Notes: a model not told the origin generated them from the letters alone. DNA of 64,000 nucleotides from an uncultured Alphaproteobacteria bacterium (GCA_902625475.1 CACOBR010000002.1:62001-126000), one strand, 5' to 3'; counted from the first letter of the stretch, positions 1-8,806 are shown. Program-made: numbers and translations.

Positions 1-645
1 TTTAATTGCAACATCAGGTCCATTTACATAGATTTCATATCCTCCTTGTTTTGAGTATCCTGATTTAGCAATCAATAATTCTTGCCCTTCAAAATTAAAA
101 CAATCTATATCAAAAAGTTTAAGTTTATTAATTTTTGAGCCAAATACTTTCGAAGCTAATAATTCAGATTTTGGGCCCTGAATGGCTAATGGTGAGATAT
201 CAGGTTCTTTTACAATTAAATCCAAATTTAGTGCTGACACTATACCGTCTATCCAAAGTAAAACATCGCTATCAGCAATAGAAATCCAGTATTTTTCTTC
301 AGAAACCTTGATAATAACAGGATCATTTACCATAAAACCTTTTGAATTGACCAATGGAACATATAAACATTTTTTTTCGGAAAGTTTATTTAGATTTCTT
401 GGGGTTATCATTTCTAAAAGTTTGAAAGCATCTTTTCCTTTTATTTGTACTTGTCTTTCGCATGAAACATCCCAAACTTGTACCTCATTCTTAAGATGAT
501 GATAATCTTCTTCAATGCTTTTAAAATAAGTAGGCAAAAGCATGTGGTTATATACAGTGAACCCCTTAACACCATTTTCTATAACACGGTCAGTAAAATG
601 GGTTTTTCTAATTCTACGGGATAATGAAAGAAAGTGCGAAGACAT
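1..645 (-). CDS. dmdA: Dimethylsulfoniopropionate demethylase DmdA, N-terminal part (runs off left edge)
   Basis: The first 215 residues of a GcvT-fold protein are encoded; the rest lies beyond base 1. DmdA moves a methyl group from DMSP to tetrahydrofolate, giving methylmercaptopropionate. The start (ATG at 645) opens with SLSRRIRKTHFTDRV, followed by YNHMLLPTYF, ISIADSDVLLW and AKSGYSKQGGYEIYV. I recognise these as matching DmdA of marine alphaproteobacteria better than the glycine-cleavage T protein. Family length is about 370, so roughly 150 residues are missing. The gene begins 26 bases after the soxD stop on the same strand, so it may be co-transcribed with the sox genes. A weak GGGTT lies just ahead of the ATG. 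Another GcvT-family aminomethyltransferase is the alternative, which I consider unlikely. Confidence 0.85.
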   Translation of the reverse strand, partial: MSSHFLSLSRRIRKTHFTDRVIENGVKGFTVYNHMLLPTYFKSIEEDYHHLKNEVQVWDVSCERQVQIKGKDAFKLLEMITPRNLNKLSEKKCLYVPLVNSKGFMVNDPVIIKVSEEKYWISIADSDVLLWIDGIVSALNLDLIVKEPDISPLAIQGPKSELLASKVFGSKINKLKLFDIDCFNFEGQELLIAKSGYSKQGGYEIYVNGPDVAIK

Positions 646-671
646 AATAACCCAATACAAATACTAATTAA

Positions 672-1688
672 TTAATTAAATTTAGTACTTGCAGCTAGAT
701 ATTCTACAAGAGCATCTAATTCGTCACTTTTTTTTATCCCTTTGAAATTCATTTTAGTGCCCTTGATGTATTTTTTTGGATTCTCTAGGAAAGAGATAAG
801 AGTTTCATTATTCCAAATCAACCCTTCTTGACCTAATTTTTTTATATTTTTTGAATATCTTTTGTAATCATTTAATTCACCAGCAACCCTACCAAAAATA
901 TTATTTAGATGCGGCCCTGTTCCATTTTTTGCATTTAACCCAATTCTATGACAAGCTTTACAACTTTTAAAAATTTTCTCTCCTTGTTTTACTAAAATTG
1001 GATCAAAACTAACTATTTCGATATTATCATTTTCATTTTGTTTGCTATTTTCAGATACCTCTTCTTCTGGAGTCACATCTAAAACCACAGCTCTTTTTGT
1101 TATAATTGCCTCTTTTTTACAATTCTGCATGCATCTTTTGTTATAAGTAATATTTTCTAAATCTTCTCGATTATCCAGATAAAAATTTTCCTCATTAGGT
1201 AAGCTTATTTCTTCAAAGTTTACATGAGAAAGTTCAAAGTCCTCGTCTACCAAATCATTTAGATATAAGATGTATGCTGTTATTGCATAAACTTCGTCGT
1301 TACTTAAAGATTGAGCATTTCCAAAAGGCATAGCTCTATGGACATAATCCCATACAGTCGATAAATAAGGCCAATAAGAACCGACAGTTTTGACAGGATC
1401 CTCGCTATTTAGTGTATCAAAACCACCTGCTAACTCTGGCCATCGGTCTATACCCTCACCAAAATCGCCATGACAACTTGAACAATTGTCCGTATAAAGT
1501 TCCTCTCCAATAATGACAGATCCAGATCCCACAGGTAAGCCTTTTCCATCTGGCCTAATATCTATATCCCATGCCATAACTTCATTACTTGTAGCAGCTC
1601 TACCTAATCCTAGTGTTTGTGAATACGTGATGCTACAAATTGAACATAGGAAAATTATATATGAGACAAATTTAAGAGACTTCAACAT
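672..1688 (-). CDS. soxD: SoxD, diheme c-type cytochrome of sulfur dehydrogenase Sox(CD)2
   Basis: Periplasmic electron-accepting subunit partnering SoxC. A signal peptide covers about residues 1-23. The first cytochrome c domain binds heme at CSSCH (69-73); a second domain binds heme at CKACH (243-247), with distal methionine candidates near KGTKMNF. The middle linker (about 165-230) is acidic and contains an extra CMQNC pair. Length 338 fits SoxD. The start overlaps the end of soxC by 17 bases, which implies translational coupling. SoxCD takes electrons from the SoxY-bound sulfane sulfur and allows full oxidation of thiosulfate. Only the extra cysteines in the linker look unusual. Confidence 0.9.
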   Translation of the reverse strand: MLKSLKFVSYIIFLCSICSITYSQTLGLGRAATSNEVMAWDIDIRPDGKGLPVGSGSVIIGEELYTDNCSSCHGDFGEGIDRWPELAGGFDTLNSEDPVKTVGSYWPYLSTVWDYVHRAMPFGNAQSLSNDEVYAITAYILYLNDLVDEDFELSHVNFEEISLPNEENFYLDNREDLENITYNKRCMQNCKKEAIITKRAVVLDVTPEEEVSENSKQNENDNIEIVSFDPILVKQGEKIFKSCKACHRIGLNAKNGTGPHLNNIFGRVAGELNDYKRYSKNIKKLGQEGLIWNNETLISFLENPKKYIKGTKMNFKGIKKSDELDALVEYLAASTKFN

Positions 1689-2937
1689 TTTCTGCTATTC
1701 CATCTTTATCGACTGCCCATGTTTGTATTCCGTTATTATGATAAATGGAGTTCTCTCCTCTGATTGATCTTAATTGATCTTTAGTAGGTTGAACATAACC
1801 AGTATCATCTATTGCACGGCTTTGTAAAAGAAGAGGTTTTCCATTCCAATTGAATTCAAAATAAAACCTATGCATGGATTTGGTATCAGCTGGTCCACTT
1901 AATCTAGCTTCGGCCCAGTTTACTCCTCCATCTATACTTACATCAACTTTTTGAATTTTTCCACGTCCAGACCATGCAACTCCAGTTATCACTGTTTGTC
2001 CCATTCCATGAGTAATTGGAGCTTGAGGACTTGGATTTGTAATTACTGATTTTGCGTCCATTTCCCATGTAAATCTTCTTGCCTTTCCATTACTGAACAA
2101 GTCTGTATATTTTGAAGTTTCCTCCCTATGATGCCAGGGCTTATCACCTACTTCAATTCTTCTTATCCACTTTACCCACATATTTCCTTCCCATCCAGGA
2201 ACTACAAGTCTTACAGGATAACCTTGTTCAGGCCTTAATGATTCTCCATTCATTTTAAAAGCAATTATGCAATCATCCATTGCTTTTTCTATAGGTATTG
2301 AACGGGTCATAGCTGAAGAGTCTGCACCTTCGGCTAGAATCCATTTTGCGCTACTTTTTAAACCAACTTCTTTTAAAATATCTTTTAAAGGTATCCCAGT
2401 ATATAACACATTATGTATCATTCCATGAGTGAATTGGCACCCGTTTAATTGAGCTCCACGCCATTCCATTCCAGAATTAGCAGCACATTCTAAAAAATAG
2501 AGTTTATTTATTCTAGGAAATCTAGCAAGATCAGTTAAGTCAAATATTGTGTTTTGATCAACTAAACCATTAATCATAAACCTATACTTTTTAGGGTCAA
2601 TGATAGCTACACCTCCATGATGTCTTTCAAAACAAAGTCCGTTGGGTGTTATAGTTCCATCTAACTCATGAAGGGGAGTAAAGTTTACAGAACTTGTTGG
2701 ATCTGCAGTTAGCCAAGGTACATTTCTCCTTATAACGTGTTTTTCATATTCACTTGGAAATCCATAAGGACTGGCATCTACACCATCCCCCAACTCACTA
2801 TTCCAATCCTGAATTTCCGTAATTGCCTTATCATCAACATTAGAGGCAATGGATTTTGTACTAGAAATTAGGGCACTTCCTGCAGCCAAAGATCCAACAA
2901 CAAATTTTCTTCTAGAGGTTTTTAATTTTCTTGCCAT
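1672..2937 (-). CDS. soxC: SoxC, molybdopterin sulfur dehydrogenase (sulfite oxidase family)
   Basis: Sulfite-oxidase-fold Mo-cofactor subunit that oxidises SoxY-cysteine-bound sulfane sulfur in the periplasm. A Tat signal is visible at residues 7-14 (TSRRKFVV), needed because the cofactor is loaded in the cytoplasm. The Mo-ligating cysteine is C151 in FLECAANSG, and the C-terminal dimerisation domain begins near residue 300 (ITGVAWSGRGKI). Length 421 is normal for SoxC. The gene lies 38 bases after soxB and overlaps soxD by 17 bases. The SoxC-SoxD pairing with soxXYZAB separates this from a plain sulfite dehydrogenase. Confidence 0.93.
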   Translation of the reverse strand: MARKLKTSRRKFVVGSLAAGSALISSTKSIASNVDDKAITEIQDWNSELGDGVDASPYGFPSEYEKHVIRRNVPWLTADPTSSVNFTPLHELDGTITPNGLCFERHHGGVAIIDPKKYRFMINGLVDQNTIFDLTDLARFPRINKLYFLECAANSGMEWRGAQLNGCQFTHGMIHNVLYTGIPLKDILKEVGLKSSAKWILAEGADSSAMTRSIPIEKAMDDCIIAFKMNGESLRPEQGYPVRLVVPGWEGNMWVKWIRRIEVGDKPWHHREETSKYTDLFSNGKARRFTWEMDAKSVITNPSPQAPITHGMGQTVITGVAWSGRGKIQKVDVSIDGGVNWAEARLSGPADTKSMHRFYFEFNWNGKPLLLQSRAIDDTGYVQPTKDQLRSIRGENSIYHNNGIQTWAVDKDGIAENVEVS

Positions 2938-2975
2938 TTTATTCCCATATTAAAATATATTCAGAACTAGGATAA

Positions 2976-4667
2976 TTAACCCGTGATTACTTTAACAGAA
3001 TTATTTTTTTCAATTTGTATTATTTTTTTCCTTCTAATGTATTTTTCTACCAAATCCCACACTGGAGGTCCTTCAGTACTTTCATTTACCGAGGCCCAGC
3101 CTCCCACTTTATAATTTTTTTCAGGTTCAATTCTATCTCCAGTTTTTAACATTGTCATCTCTGAAATTCTATTACCTTGTGATTTATTAATATCAATTCT
3201 GTAGCCCATACCACCCACTCTAACCATGTCTCCACCTTGTTGATAATAAGGATCAGGATTGAAAAGATTATCAGCTACATCTTCAAGTATTATTTTCAAC
3301 GTGTTGCCGGTCATCTCAGTTAAATATACTTTTGGGTAACTCATGGCTGTAGCATTATAAATATCTTCTACAGTAATCTTACTACCTGGTATTAAGCTTG
3401 GTCCCCATCTAAAACCAGGTGATAATGCAATATCAGCACCTCTTTCATCAATAATTGCGTTACAAATCAAATCATCCCATGTACCGTTGAAATTTCCACG
3501 TCTATACAACACAGACTCCGTCTCTCCAATTTCTTCTTTTAAAATTGAAAGGAAAGGTTTTCTTTCTTCATTTATTAAATTGGCCATTTCTTTATCTGAA
3601 GAAATAACATCTGAAAAAATTGGTATTAATCTATATTTAAAATCTTTTATTCCTTTATCTACATTAAGATCAATTCTACTCAAAAACTTCCCATTACTCC
3701 CTGATGCAATTAGGAGTGTTCCATTCTCAATAATTGGTGTTGGTAGAGCATCATGAGTGTGACCACAGAATATAATATCTATACCCTCCGTTCTTGAAGC
3801 TAATTGTCTATCAACGTCAAACCCATTATGAGATAATAAAACAACTAGATCTGCATTTTTACTCTTCACTTCATTTACTATTTCTTGGATATTTTTTTCT
3901 CTTATTCCGAATGAAAGACCAGGAAACATCCAAGCAGGATTGGCTATCGGCATATAAGGAAAAGCTTGGCCAATGATAGCAATTTTTTTTCCATTTTGTT
4001 CAGTAAAAGTATAGGGTTCAAAAGCTCTTTCGTCCCATTCAGTATCAAAGATATTTGCTCCTAAAAAAGGAAAATTTAGATGATTCTCAACTAATTCCAT
4101 TACTCTTTCAATACCTAATGTAAATTCCCAGTGACTAGTCATAGCATTAACTCCTAAAAGATTAAAAGCTTTAACCATGTCCATACCACTTGTTTTAAGT
4201 GCAGTGTAACTACCTTGCCAAGTATCACCTCCGTCTAATAATAATGCATTTGGTCTTTCCGATCGGATTGATTTGACAACTGTTGCTATTCTATCAAGCC
4301 CACCCATTTTTCCGTAAGTTTTGGCAAGGTTACTAAAACCTTCTGACGACAATGCATAAGCATCAGCACTTTTTATTGAAATATTGAAGTATTTTAAAAA
4401 CTCTTTTCCAGTAATATGGGGTGGTTTATCTAAAACATTACCAACCCCAAGATTAATATCTGGTTCTCTGAAATATAATGGTTTTAATTGACCATGAATG
4501 TCGGTAATGTGCATAATTGAGATATTTCCAAAACTTTTAAAATCTAAAAGACTTTTTTCAGAAATCTGTTGTTGAGCCATAACTTTGGCAGAGTTATTAA
4601 TGCCCAAATAACTAAAAATAAATGAAGAAGCAATTGAAGCTTGTAAAAAATGTCTTCTTGAAATCAT
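2976..4667 (-). CDS. soxB: SoxB, dimanganese thiosulfohydrolase
   Basis: Hydrolyses the sulfone group from SoxY-Cys-thiosulfonate, releasing sulfate in the periplasm. The Tat signal MISRRHFLQA starts the protein. The calcineurin-like metal motifs are MHITDIHG (52-59), GGDTWQG (146-152), LSHNGFD and FCGHTHDALP. The C-terminal 5'-nucleotidase domain begins near 390 with RRGNFNGTWDDLICNAI. Length 563 is typical. A run of seven C (G on the coding strand, 4681-4687) lies 14-20 bases before the start and may serve as the ribosome binding region (GGGGGGGAG). The upstream gap to soxA is 98 bases and holds a weak hairpin. Confidence 0.95.
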   Translation of the reverse strand: MISRRHFLQASIASSFIFSYLGINNSAKVMAQQQISEKSLLDFKSFGNISIMHITDIHGQLKPLYFREPDINLGVGNVLDKPPHITGKEFLKYFNISIKSADAYALSSEGFSNLAKTYGKMGGLDRIATVVKSIRSERPNALLLDGGDTWQGSYTALKTSGMDMVKAFNLLGVNAMTSHWEFTLGIERVMELVENHLNFPFLGANIFDTEWDERAFEPYTFTEQNGKKIAIIGQAFPYMPIANPAWMFPGLSFGIREKNIQEIVNEVKSKNADLVVLLSHNGFDVDRQLASRTEGIDIIFCGHTHDALPTPIIENGTLLIASGSNGKFLSRIDLNVDKGIKDFKYRLIPIFSDVISSDKEMANLINEERKPFLSILKEEIGETESVLYRRGNFNGTWDDLICNAIIDERGADIALSPGFRWGPSLIPGSKITVEDIYNATAMSYPKVYLTEMTGNTLKIILEDVADNLFNPDPYYQQGGDMVRVGGMGYRIDINKSQGNRISEMTMLKTGDRIEPEKNYKVGGWASVNESTEGPPVWDLVEKYIRRKKIIQIEKNNSVKVITG

Positions 4668-4695
4668 AGCTAAATATACTCCCCCCCAATAAAAA

Positions 4696-4729
4696 ACCCC
4701 AAAACCTGATTATAAAGTGACTTCGGGGT
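4696..4729 (-). other. Weak hairpin with T-run between soxA and soxB (possible attenuator)
   Basis: On the minus strand ACCCC and GGGGT pair around a 24-base loop and are followed directly by a run of T. This sits in the only wide gap (98 bases) of the soxX-to-soxD series. The stem is just 5 bp and the loop long, so it is a weak candidate for partial termination or processing rather than a secure terminator. Confidence 0.25.
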
Positions 4730-4765
4730 AATTTTTTTTAGATGCAATAGTTTGTTTGGAATAAA

Positions 4766-5614
4766 TTAATTCCTTACTGATGGTGTTTCGGCAGATAACC
4801 CATTACCTCTAGAAGCAACGTACAATTCAAGAGCCCTGAATTCATCACCACCAACTTTATAGGGAGTAGCCCTAATATTTTTCATACAACCTTTGAACCT
4901 GGCATGAATAGAGTTTAGTTTAGCATTTTTAAGTCTATATGTTGGAAATCCATTAATTTGACCTTGGCTAAGGTGATCTGCACGAATCATCACACCATAA
5001 TTGTCCTCATGACAATTAGCGCATGACATGTCTAACTGACCAACTCTAGTATAGAATAATTCTTTTCCTAATTCCCACATAGGTTGGACATCACCATCTA
5101 TCTTTACACTCATAGTCATACCTCTTGATTGTAAACCAATTAAAGCAACTATTGAGTCCATTGGTGCTTTTCCCCATTTCAATGGTTCTGCTCCCATCTG
5201 CTCAGTTCGACAATTATTTACATGGTCTTCCATTGACCATAATGCACCTGCAGAAACATTCCATTTTGGCATAATAGTTCTTAATCCTTTAAATTCTGAC
5301 GCATCACCATGACATGAAGCACAAGATTTATTTTTTGAACCCTCGACTTTATTCCAAAGGTCTATTCCTTTATCCACAAAAATCATGCCTGGATTTTCAA
5401 AGTCATCCATTTGTAAAGCTTGGGTTTCTTTTATCCTAAAGGTCCAACCTGATCTAACCTCATCAATATTTTCCATATGACTAGGAGCTTTCGTCTTAGT
5501 TAATATAGGTTGACCCTCAACTACTAACTCAGCCGACTCATCTGCTGATGCAGTTGAAACATTAAGACCAAAAATCATCAATAATGTTGTGAGTATTTTT
5601 TTTGCGAAAATCAT
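4766..5614 (-). CDS. soxA: SoxA, c-type cytochrome subunit of SoxAX
   Basis: With SoxX it joins thiosulfate to the SoxY cysteine. A signal peptide spans about residues 1-24. Heme sites are CASCH (98-102) and CANCH (198-202), so this is the diheme form. The conserved active-site/ligand cysteine is C243 in FKGCMKNIRATPY, the RF..CM...RA.P signature of SoxA. Length 282 is typical. The gene starts 13 bases after soxZ on the minus strand. All key residues seem present. Confidence 0.94.
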   Translation of the reverse strand: MIFAKKILTTLLMIFGLNVSTASADESAELVVEGQPILTKTKAPSHMENIDEVRSGWTFRIKETQALQMDDFENPGMIFVDKGIDLWNKVEGSKNKSCASCHGDASEFKGLRTIMPKWNVSAGALWSMEDHVNNCRTEQMGAEPLKWGKAPMDSIVALIGLQSRGMTMSVKIDGDVQPMWELGKELFYTRVGQLDMSCANCHEDNYGVMIRADHLSQGQINGFPTYRLKNAKLNSIHARFKGCMKNIRATPYKVGGDEFRALELYVASRGNGLSAETPSVRN

Positions 5615-5627
5615 TTTTTCCCCTCAA

Positions 5628-5957
5628 TTAGCTTACTGTAATCTTTTTTGTTTTTTCATATACAGATCCATCATCATCGTACCATGTGAATTTGAATTCA
5701 CCACTTTCAGGAACTACAGCTTCAAATTGAAAGTATGGGTTTACTGAAATACCCGCTTTCAAATCAAAATCCACTACATTATTACCATTAAAATCACAAG
5801 TAAATCTATGTATGATAGACTGAGGAATTTTATTACCATCTGCATCTTTTCTCAAACCAGTTTCCATTTTATGACTAATTAAAGTCTTTATAGTTATAGC
5901 TTCGCCAACACTTGCTTGTTTTGGTACTTTAACTCTTGGTTTTACCCCTTTTGCCAT
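5628..5957 (-). CDS. soxZ: SoxZ, sulfur-carrier partner protein
   Basis: Small periplasmic beta-sandwich protein (109 residues) that binds SoxY; the SoxYZ heterodimer carries the sulfur intermediates. It has no signal peptide and is expected to be exported bound to the Tat-targeted SoxY. Recognisable parts are PRVKVP near the start, LISHKMETGLRKD in the middle and a C-terminal FKFTWYDDDGSVYE strand. A strong ribosome binding site (AAGGAGG) precedes the ATG. It follows soxY after 21 bases. Confidence 0.93.
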   Translation of the reverse strand: MAKGVKPRVKVPKQASVGEAITIKTLISHKMETGLRKDADGNKIPQSIIHRFTCDFNGNNVVDFDLKAGISVNPYFQFEAVVPESGEFKFTWYDDDGSVYEKTKKITVS

Positions 5958-5978
5958 TTTATCCTCCTTAAATACCTA

Positions 5979-6422
5979 TTATCCACCACATCCACCGATG
6001 GTTACTTTAACCTTTTGAATATCTTGGATAAAGCTTCCATCCTCCAATTTGGCTATAGCCAGAACATCTTGCGTTTTTCGCAATCTTATTCTTGTAGATG
6101 CGGATCTAGTGGCCGATAGTGGGCCAAATTTAAATGTAACAACATCGGGACCAGGATTCCCAAGTGCTAAAATTTTGATTGCTATTGCTTTTTTTGATTC
6201 TACACTAATAGGTACGGTATTTCCATTTTCTGCAATTTCAGGTGTAGTTAACATGATATCACCAGAACCAATATTAGCTCCCCCAGTAAATTCTTTTACA
6301 ATATCTTCAGCAGATTGCCCATCTGCTTGAGCCAATAAATTTAAAGGTAAAAGTGATGCTGAAACAGCACTCATACCTAAAACTACAACTTTTCTCCTAC
6401 TAATTTTCATTTGTTTCTCCAC
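5979..6422 (-). CDS. soxY: SoxY, substrate-carrying sulfur protein
   Basis: Carrier on which thiosulfate sulfur is oxidised stepwise. The diagnostic GGCGG terminus is present, with C145 as the swinging-arm cysteine. The Tat signal SRRKVVVLG lies at residues 8-16, with hydrophobic stretch and AQA cleavage region near 30-33. Length 147 is standard. A nearby internal ATG (residue 5) could also be the start; both keep the Tat motif. It starts 9 bases after soxX stops and shares the operon with soxZ. Confidence 0.95.
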   Translation of the reverse strand: MEKQMKISRRKVVVLGMSAVSASLLPLNLLAQADGQSAEDIVKEFTGGANIGSGDIMLTTPEIAENGNTVPISVESKKAIAIKILALGNPGPDVVTFKFGPLSATRSASTRIRLRKTQDVLAIAKLEDGSFIQDIQKVKVTIGGCGG

Positions 6423-6431
6423 CTTAATTCC

Positions 6432-6890
6432 TTATTCTTTTAGAGTTTGAAGATATGCTACAACATCTTCAACTTGCTGTGCTTTTAAAATTGTTTTTCC
6501 TACAAACTTTTTTAATGTCCTATTATATCCACTATCTTTATAAAATGCTGGCATAATTGTACCCTCAAATACTTTTTTAGAATTTACAATCATACCACGT
6601 AATTCAGCAGCGGTCCATCTATCCGCAACTCCATCTAAAACTGGACCAACTTCGCCATGGAAAGTTTGATCAGACATTTCAGAATTAACATGACAGGCTA
6701 AACAATTACCCTGCTTTCTATTCATAAATACTTTTCTACCATTGGCTGGATCACCTGCAACACCAGTTAGAGACGCAGTAACTGCACCATATTCGTCAGC
6801 CACAACATCAGATGGTGCTACTTCTGAGAAAGAAGCTCCTGAATAGAAAATAATAAATAAAAATGAAAATAAAAACTTTAATTTATTCAT
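6432..6890 (-). CDS. soxX: SoxX, monoheme c-type cytochrome subunit of SoxAX
   Basis: Signal peptide about 1-22; single heme site CLACH (63-67); a methionine in GTIMPAFYKDSGY is the expected distal heme ligand. Length 152 fits SoxX. It accepts electrons released when SoxA conjugates thiosulfate to SoxY. An intrinsic terminator lies between soxW and this gene, so soxX probably heads its own transcript (soxXYZABCD), perhaps with additional readthrough from soxVW. Confidence 0.92.
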   Translation of the reverse strand: MNKLKFLFSFLFIIFYSGASFSEVAPSDVVADEYGAVTASLTGVAGDPANGRKVFMNRKQGNCLACHVNSEMSDQTFHGEVGPVLDGVADRWTAAELRGMIVNSKKVFEGTIMPAFYKDSGYNRTLKKFVGKTILKAQQVEDVVAYLQTLKE

Positions 6891-6911
6891 ACTTTAAACC
6901 TCGGCTACCTT

Positions 6912-6955
6912 AAAATAAAAAAATATAGTTGCTCTTTTAACGTATATGCAACTAT
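6912..6955 (-). terminator. Intrinsic terminator between soxW and soxX
   Basis: On the minus strand ATAGTTGC pairs perfectly with GCAACTAT (8 bp, 15-base loop; bases 6925-6955) and is followed by a T-rich run (ATTTTTTTATTTT). It begins immediately after the soxW stop codon. This looks like a rho-independent terminator closing the soxVW transcript. Confidence 0.7.
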
Positions 6956-6956
6956 G

Positions 6957-7511
6957 CTAGCCGTTATTTAGATTTCTTGCAATAAATTTTTGAAGATGTT
7001 CTTCACCCTCGTAACCTTTTAACAATACCCATTCTAAAAGTAACTTAGTTGTGCCTTTGGCAAAGGCACCAGGCATTGTAACTATAGATGCTTCAGAAGC
7101 AATTGTGTGGTGATTTATGTCTTCTGGAAAAAACATTACAGTTGGGGTGAACATAACTCCCCATTTTTTTACTATTTCTTTCTCAGGTAAAGTTTCTCCA
7201 TCAAAGTCTGTTACCTCTACATCTCCAAATATATTAATTCTTATAACAAAAAAATCATCTTGCAATGATGATGCTATTTCTGGAATAGAGTAAACTTTTT
7301 CATGCATTTTTTTGCAATACACACATCCTTTTTGTTCAAATAAAATCATAAATCTTTTTTGTTCTTGGTTTGCCTCTTCTAAATCTTCTCTAAGATCTTT
7401 AAAAGTTTCAATTATCCATGGTTCTTCATAAAGGCCATCTTCACCAAGTACTAGTGCAAATGCATTGAGAGGGAAAATTAAAAACAAAATCATCAAAATT
7501 TTTTGTTTCAT
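6957..7511 (-). CDS. soxW: SoxW-like periplasmic thioredoxin
   Basis: Thioredoxin-fold protein with a signal peptide (MKQKILMILFLIFPLNAFA) and redox pair CVYC (C63, C66 in the 184-residue form). I chose ATG 7511 because GGGAGG stands six bases ahead of it; an upstream ATG at 7541 would add ten residues without export logic and overlap soxV. In known sox clusters SoxW receives reductant from SoxV and keeps Sox proteins, probably SoxY, in an active thiol state. It follows soxV closely. Confidence 0.85.
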   Translation of the reverse strand: MKQKILMILFLIFPLNAFALVLGEDGLYEEPWIIETFKDLREDLEEANQEQKRFMILFEQKGCVYCKKMHEKVYSIPEIASSLQDDFFVIRINIFGDVEVTDFDGETLPEKEIVKKWGVMFTPTVMFFPEDINHHTIASEASIVTMPGAFAKGTTKLLLEWVLLKGYEGEEHLQKFIARNLNNG

Positions 7512-7533
7512 AATACCTCCCTTCTTATGTAAT

Positions 7534-8274
7534 TTAGCCAATAACCGTAAAGCTAGGAAAAGTTTCCAAAAGCCAAAAGGATATTACAGACATATTATTA
7601 CTAACTATCAGAAAAGCAAATATTAAAAGAAAAACGCCCATACATTTCTCAAAATAATACATGAATTTTTTATTTCTTTGTATAATTGATAGAAATGGTT
7701 GTGTAAAAAAAGAAGCAAGAATGAAGGGGATTGTCATAAAAAATCCGTATGTAAGAAGCAACAAAGCGCCATGTAACAAGCTATTTTTATCTGCAGCTAT
7801 AAATAAAACTGTTGCTAAGGCTGGTCCGACACAAGGTGTCCACCCAAATCCAAATGCTAATCCCATAAGGAAGCTTCCAATAAATTTTGTAGGAGAAATT
7901 TTTGATTCAACCCTGAATTCTCGATAAAAAAATGAAATTTTAAGCAAACCCAAAAAATGTAAAGCAAAAATTGTAAGAATTATACCTGCAATTATATTTA
8001 GTTCTGGTCTAAATTGTCTAAATAATTGACCTAATGTAGAAGCAGCAAGACCCATCATCATGAAGACAAGAATGATACCTGCAGCAAAAAACAAAGTATT
8101 TAAAGTCAATTTTTTTCTTAATTTATGGTTTAATGCACCCTCAGTTCTAAATTCTTCCATTGATATTCCGGCTAAATAACAAAGATAGAATGGTACTAAC
8201 GGCAATACACAAGGAGAAAAAAAAGACAAAATACCTGCTAAAGCGGCCCCACTGTAACTTATACCAATGTCCAT
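7534..8274 (-). CDS. soxV: SoxV, CcdA-type membrane thiol reductant transporter
   Basis: Six hydrophobic helices, 246 residues, DsbD/CcdA family. The paired intramembrane cysteines are visible as FSPCVLPLVP (C22) and GWTPCVGPA (C148); C32 is additional. The family moves electrons from cytoplasmic thioredoxin to periplasmic thioredoxins. Next to soxW it is best read as SoxV rather than a general cytochrome-c biogenesis CcdA, though the fold alone cannot separate them. It leads the minus-strand sox series and diverges from the thioredoxin gene at 8356 across 81 bases containing an AT-rich TATAAT-like stretch. Confidence 0.88.
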   Translation of the reverse strand: MDIGISYSGAALAGILSFFSPCVLPLVPFYLCYLAGISMEEFRTEGALNHKLRKKLTLNTLFFAAGIILVFMMMGLAASTLGQLFRQFRPELNIIAGIILTIFALHFLGLLKISFFYREFRVESKISPTKFIGSFLMGLAFGFGWTPCVGPALATVLFIAADKNSLLHGALLLLTYGFFMTIPFILASFFTQPFLSIIQRNKKFMYYFEKCMGVFLLIFAFLIVSNNMSVISFWLLETFPSFTVIG

Positions 8275-8355
8275 TTCTTTTTTTACCTTTATGAAATGAT
8301 TTGATATAATATAATATAACTTTTTATTATTACATCCATTTTTAATTAATAAGCA

Positions 8356-8751
8356 ATGAAGATTTTAGATATTAAAGTTATTAGTTTCGTTACCACATTA
8401 TTAATATTATTGTTAATTTCTAATAATTCTTTTTCAAATTCTTTAAATATCAAATTATTAATGATTGATGATACGGGGTGTCCCTTTTGTGAACTCTGGG
8501 ATGAAGAAATTGGAAGTAAATACTCAAAAACAGTAGAGGGTAAGTTAGCTCCATTAATCAGGCATCACTATGGTTCAAAATTACCTGACCAAATCATTTT
8601 AAATTCTGAACCAATATTCACGCCTACCTTCATTTTGTTAGAAGAAAATAGAGAAAAATTTAGATTTGAGGGATATTTAGGAGAAGAATTTTTTTGGTCA
8701 TTTTTATCTGAATATCTTCAAAAATTAAAAAATAAAAAAAATAAGGACTGA
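8356..8751 (+). CDS. soxS: SoxS-like small periplasmic thioredoxin
   Basis: Membrane or exported protein of 131 residues with an N-terminal hydrophobic segment (about 8-24) and redox motif GCPFCELW (C42, C45), then a cis-proline-type stretch PIFTPTFILLE. In Paracoccus a small thioredoxin SoxS lies by soxR and soxVW and helps activate Sox proteins. Size, motif and divergent position next to soxV fit that role. No soxR repressor gene is adjacent, so the symbol rests on context and short motifs. Confidence 0.65.
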   Translation: MKILDIKVISFVTTLLILLLISNNSFSNSLNIKLLMIDDTGCPFCELWDEEIGSKYSKTVEGKLAPLIRHHYGSKLPDQIILNSEPIFTPTFILLEENREKFRFEGYLGEEFFWSFLSEYLQKLKNKKNKD

Positions 8752-8806
8752 TTTTAAGATTGGTATCATTTTTGCAAAAATAAAAATAACCACAGGAGAT
8801 GATATC

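Noticed and set aside
182-499. Open frame of 105 codons on the plus strand
   Set aside because: It lies antisense to dmdA, whose protein is clearly recognisable; the plus-strand product has no family look.
665-680. ATTA repeat (attaattaattaa) between soxD and dmdA
   Set aside because: Short simple repeat in AT-rich DNA that spans the soxD stop; no stem with a T-run, so not called as a terminator.
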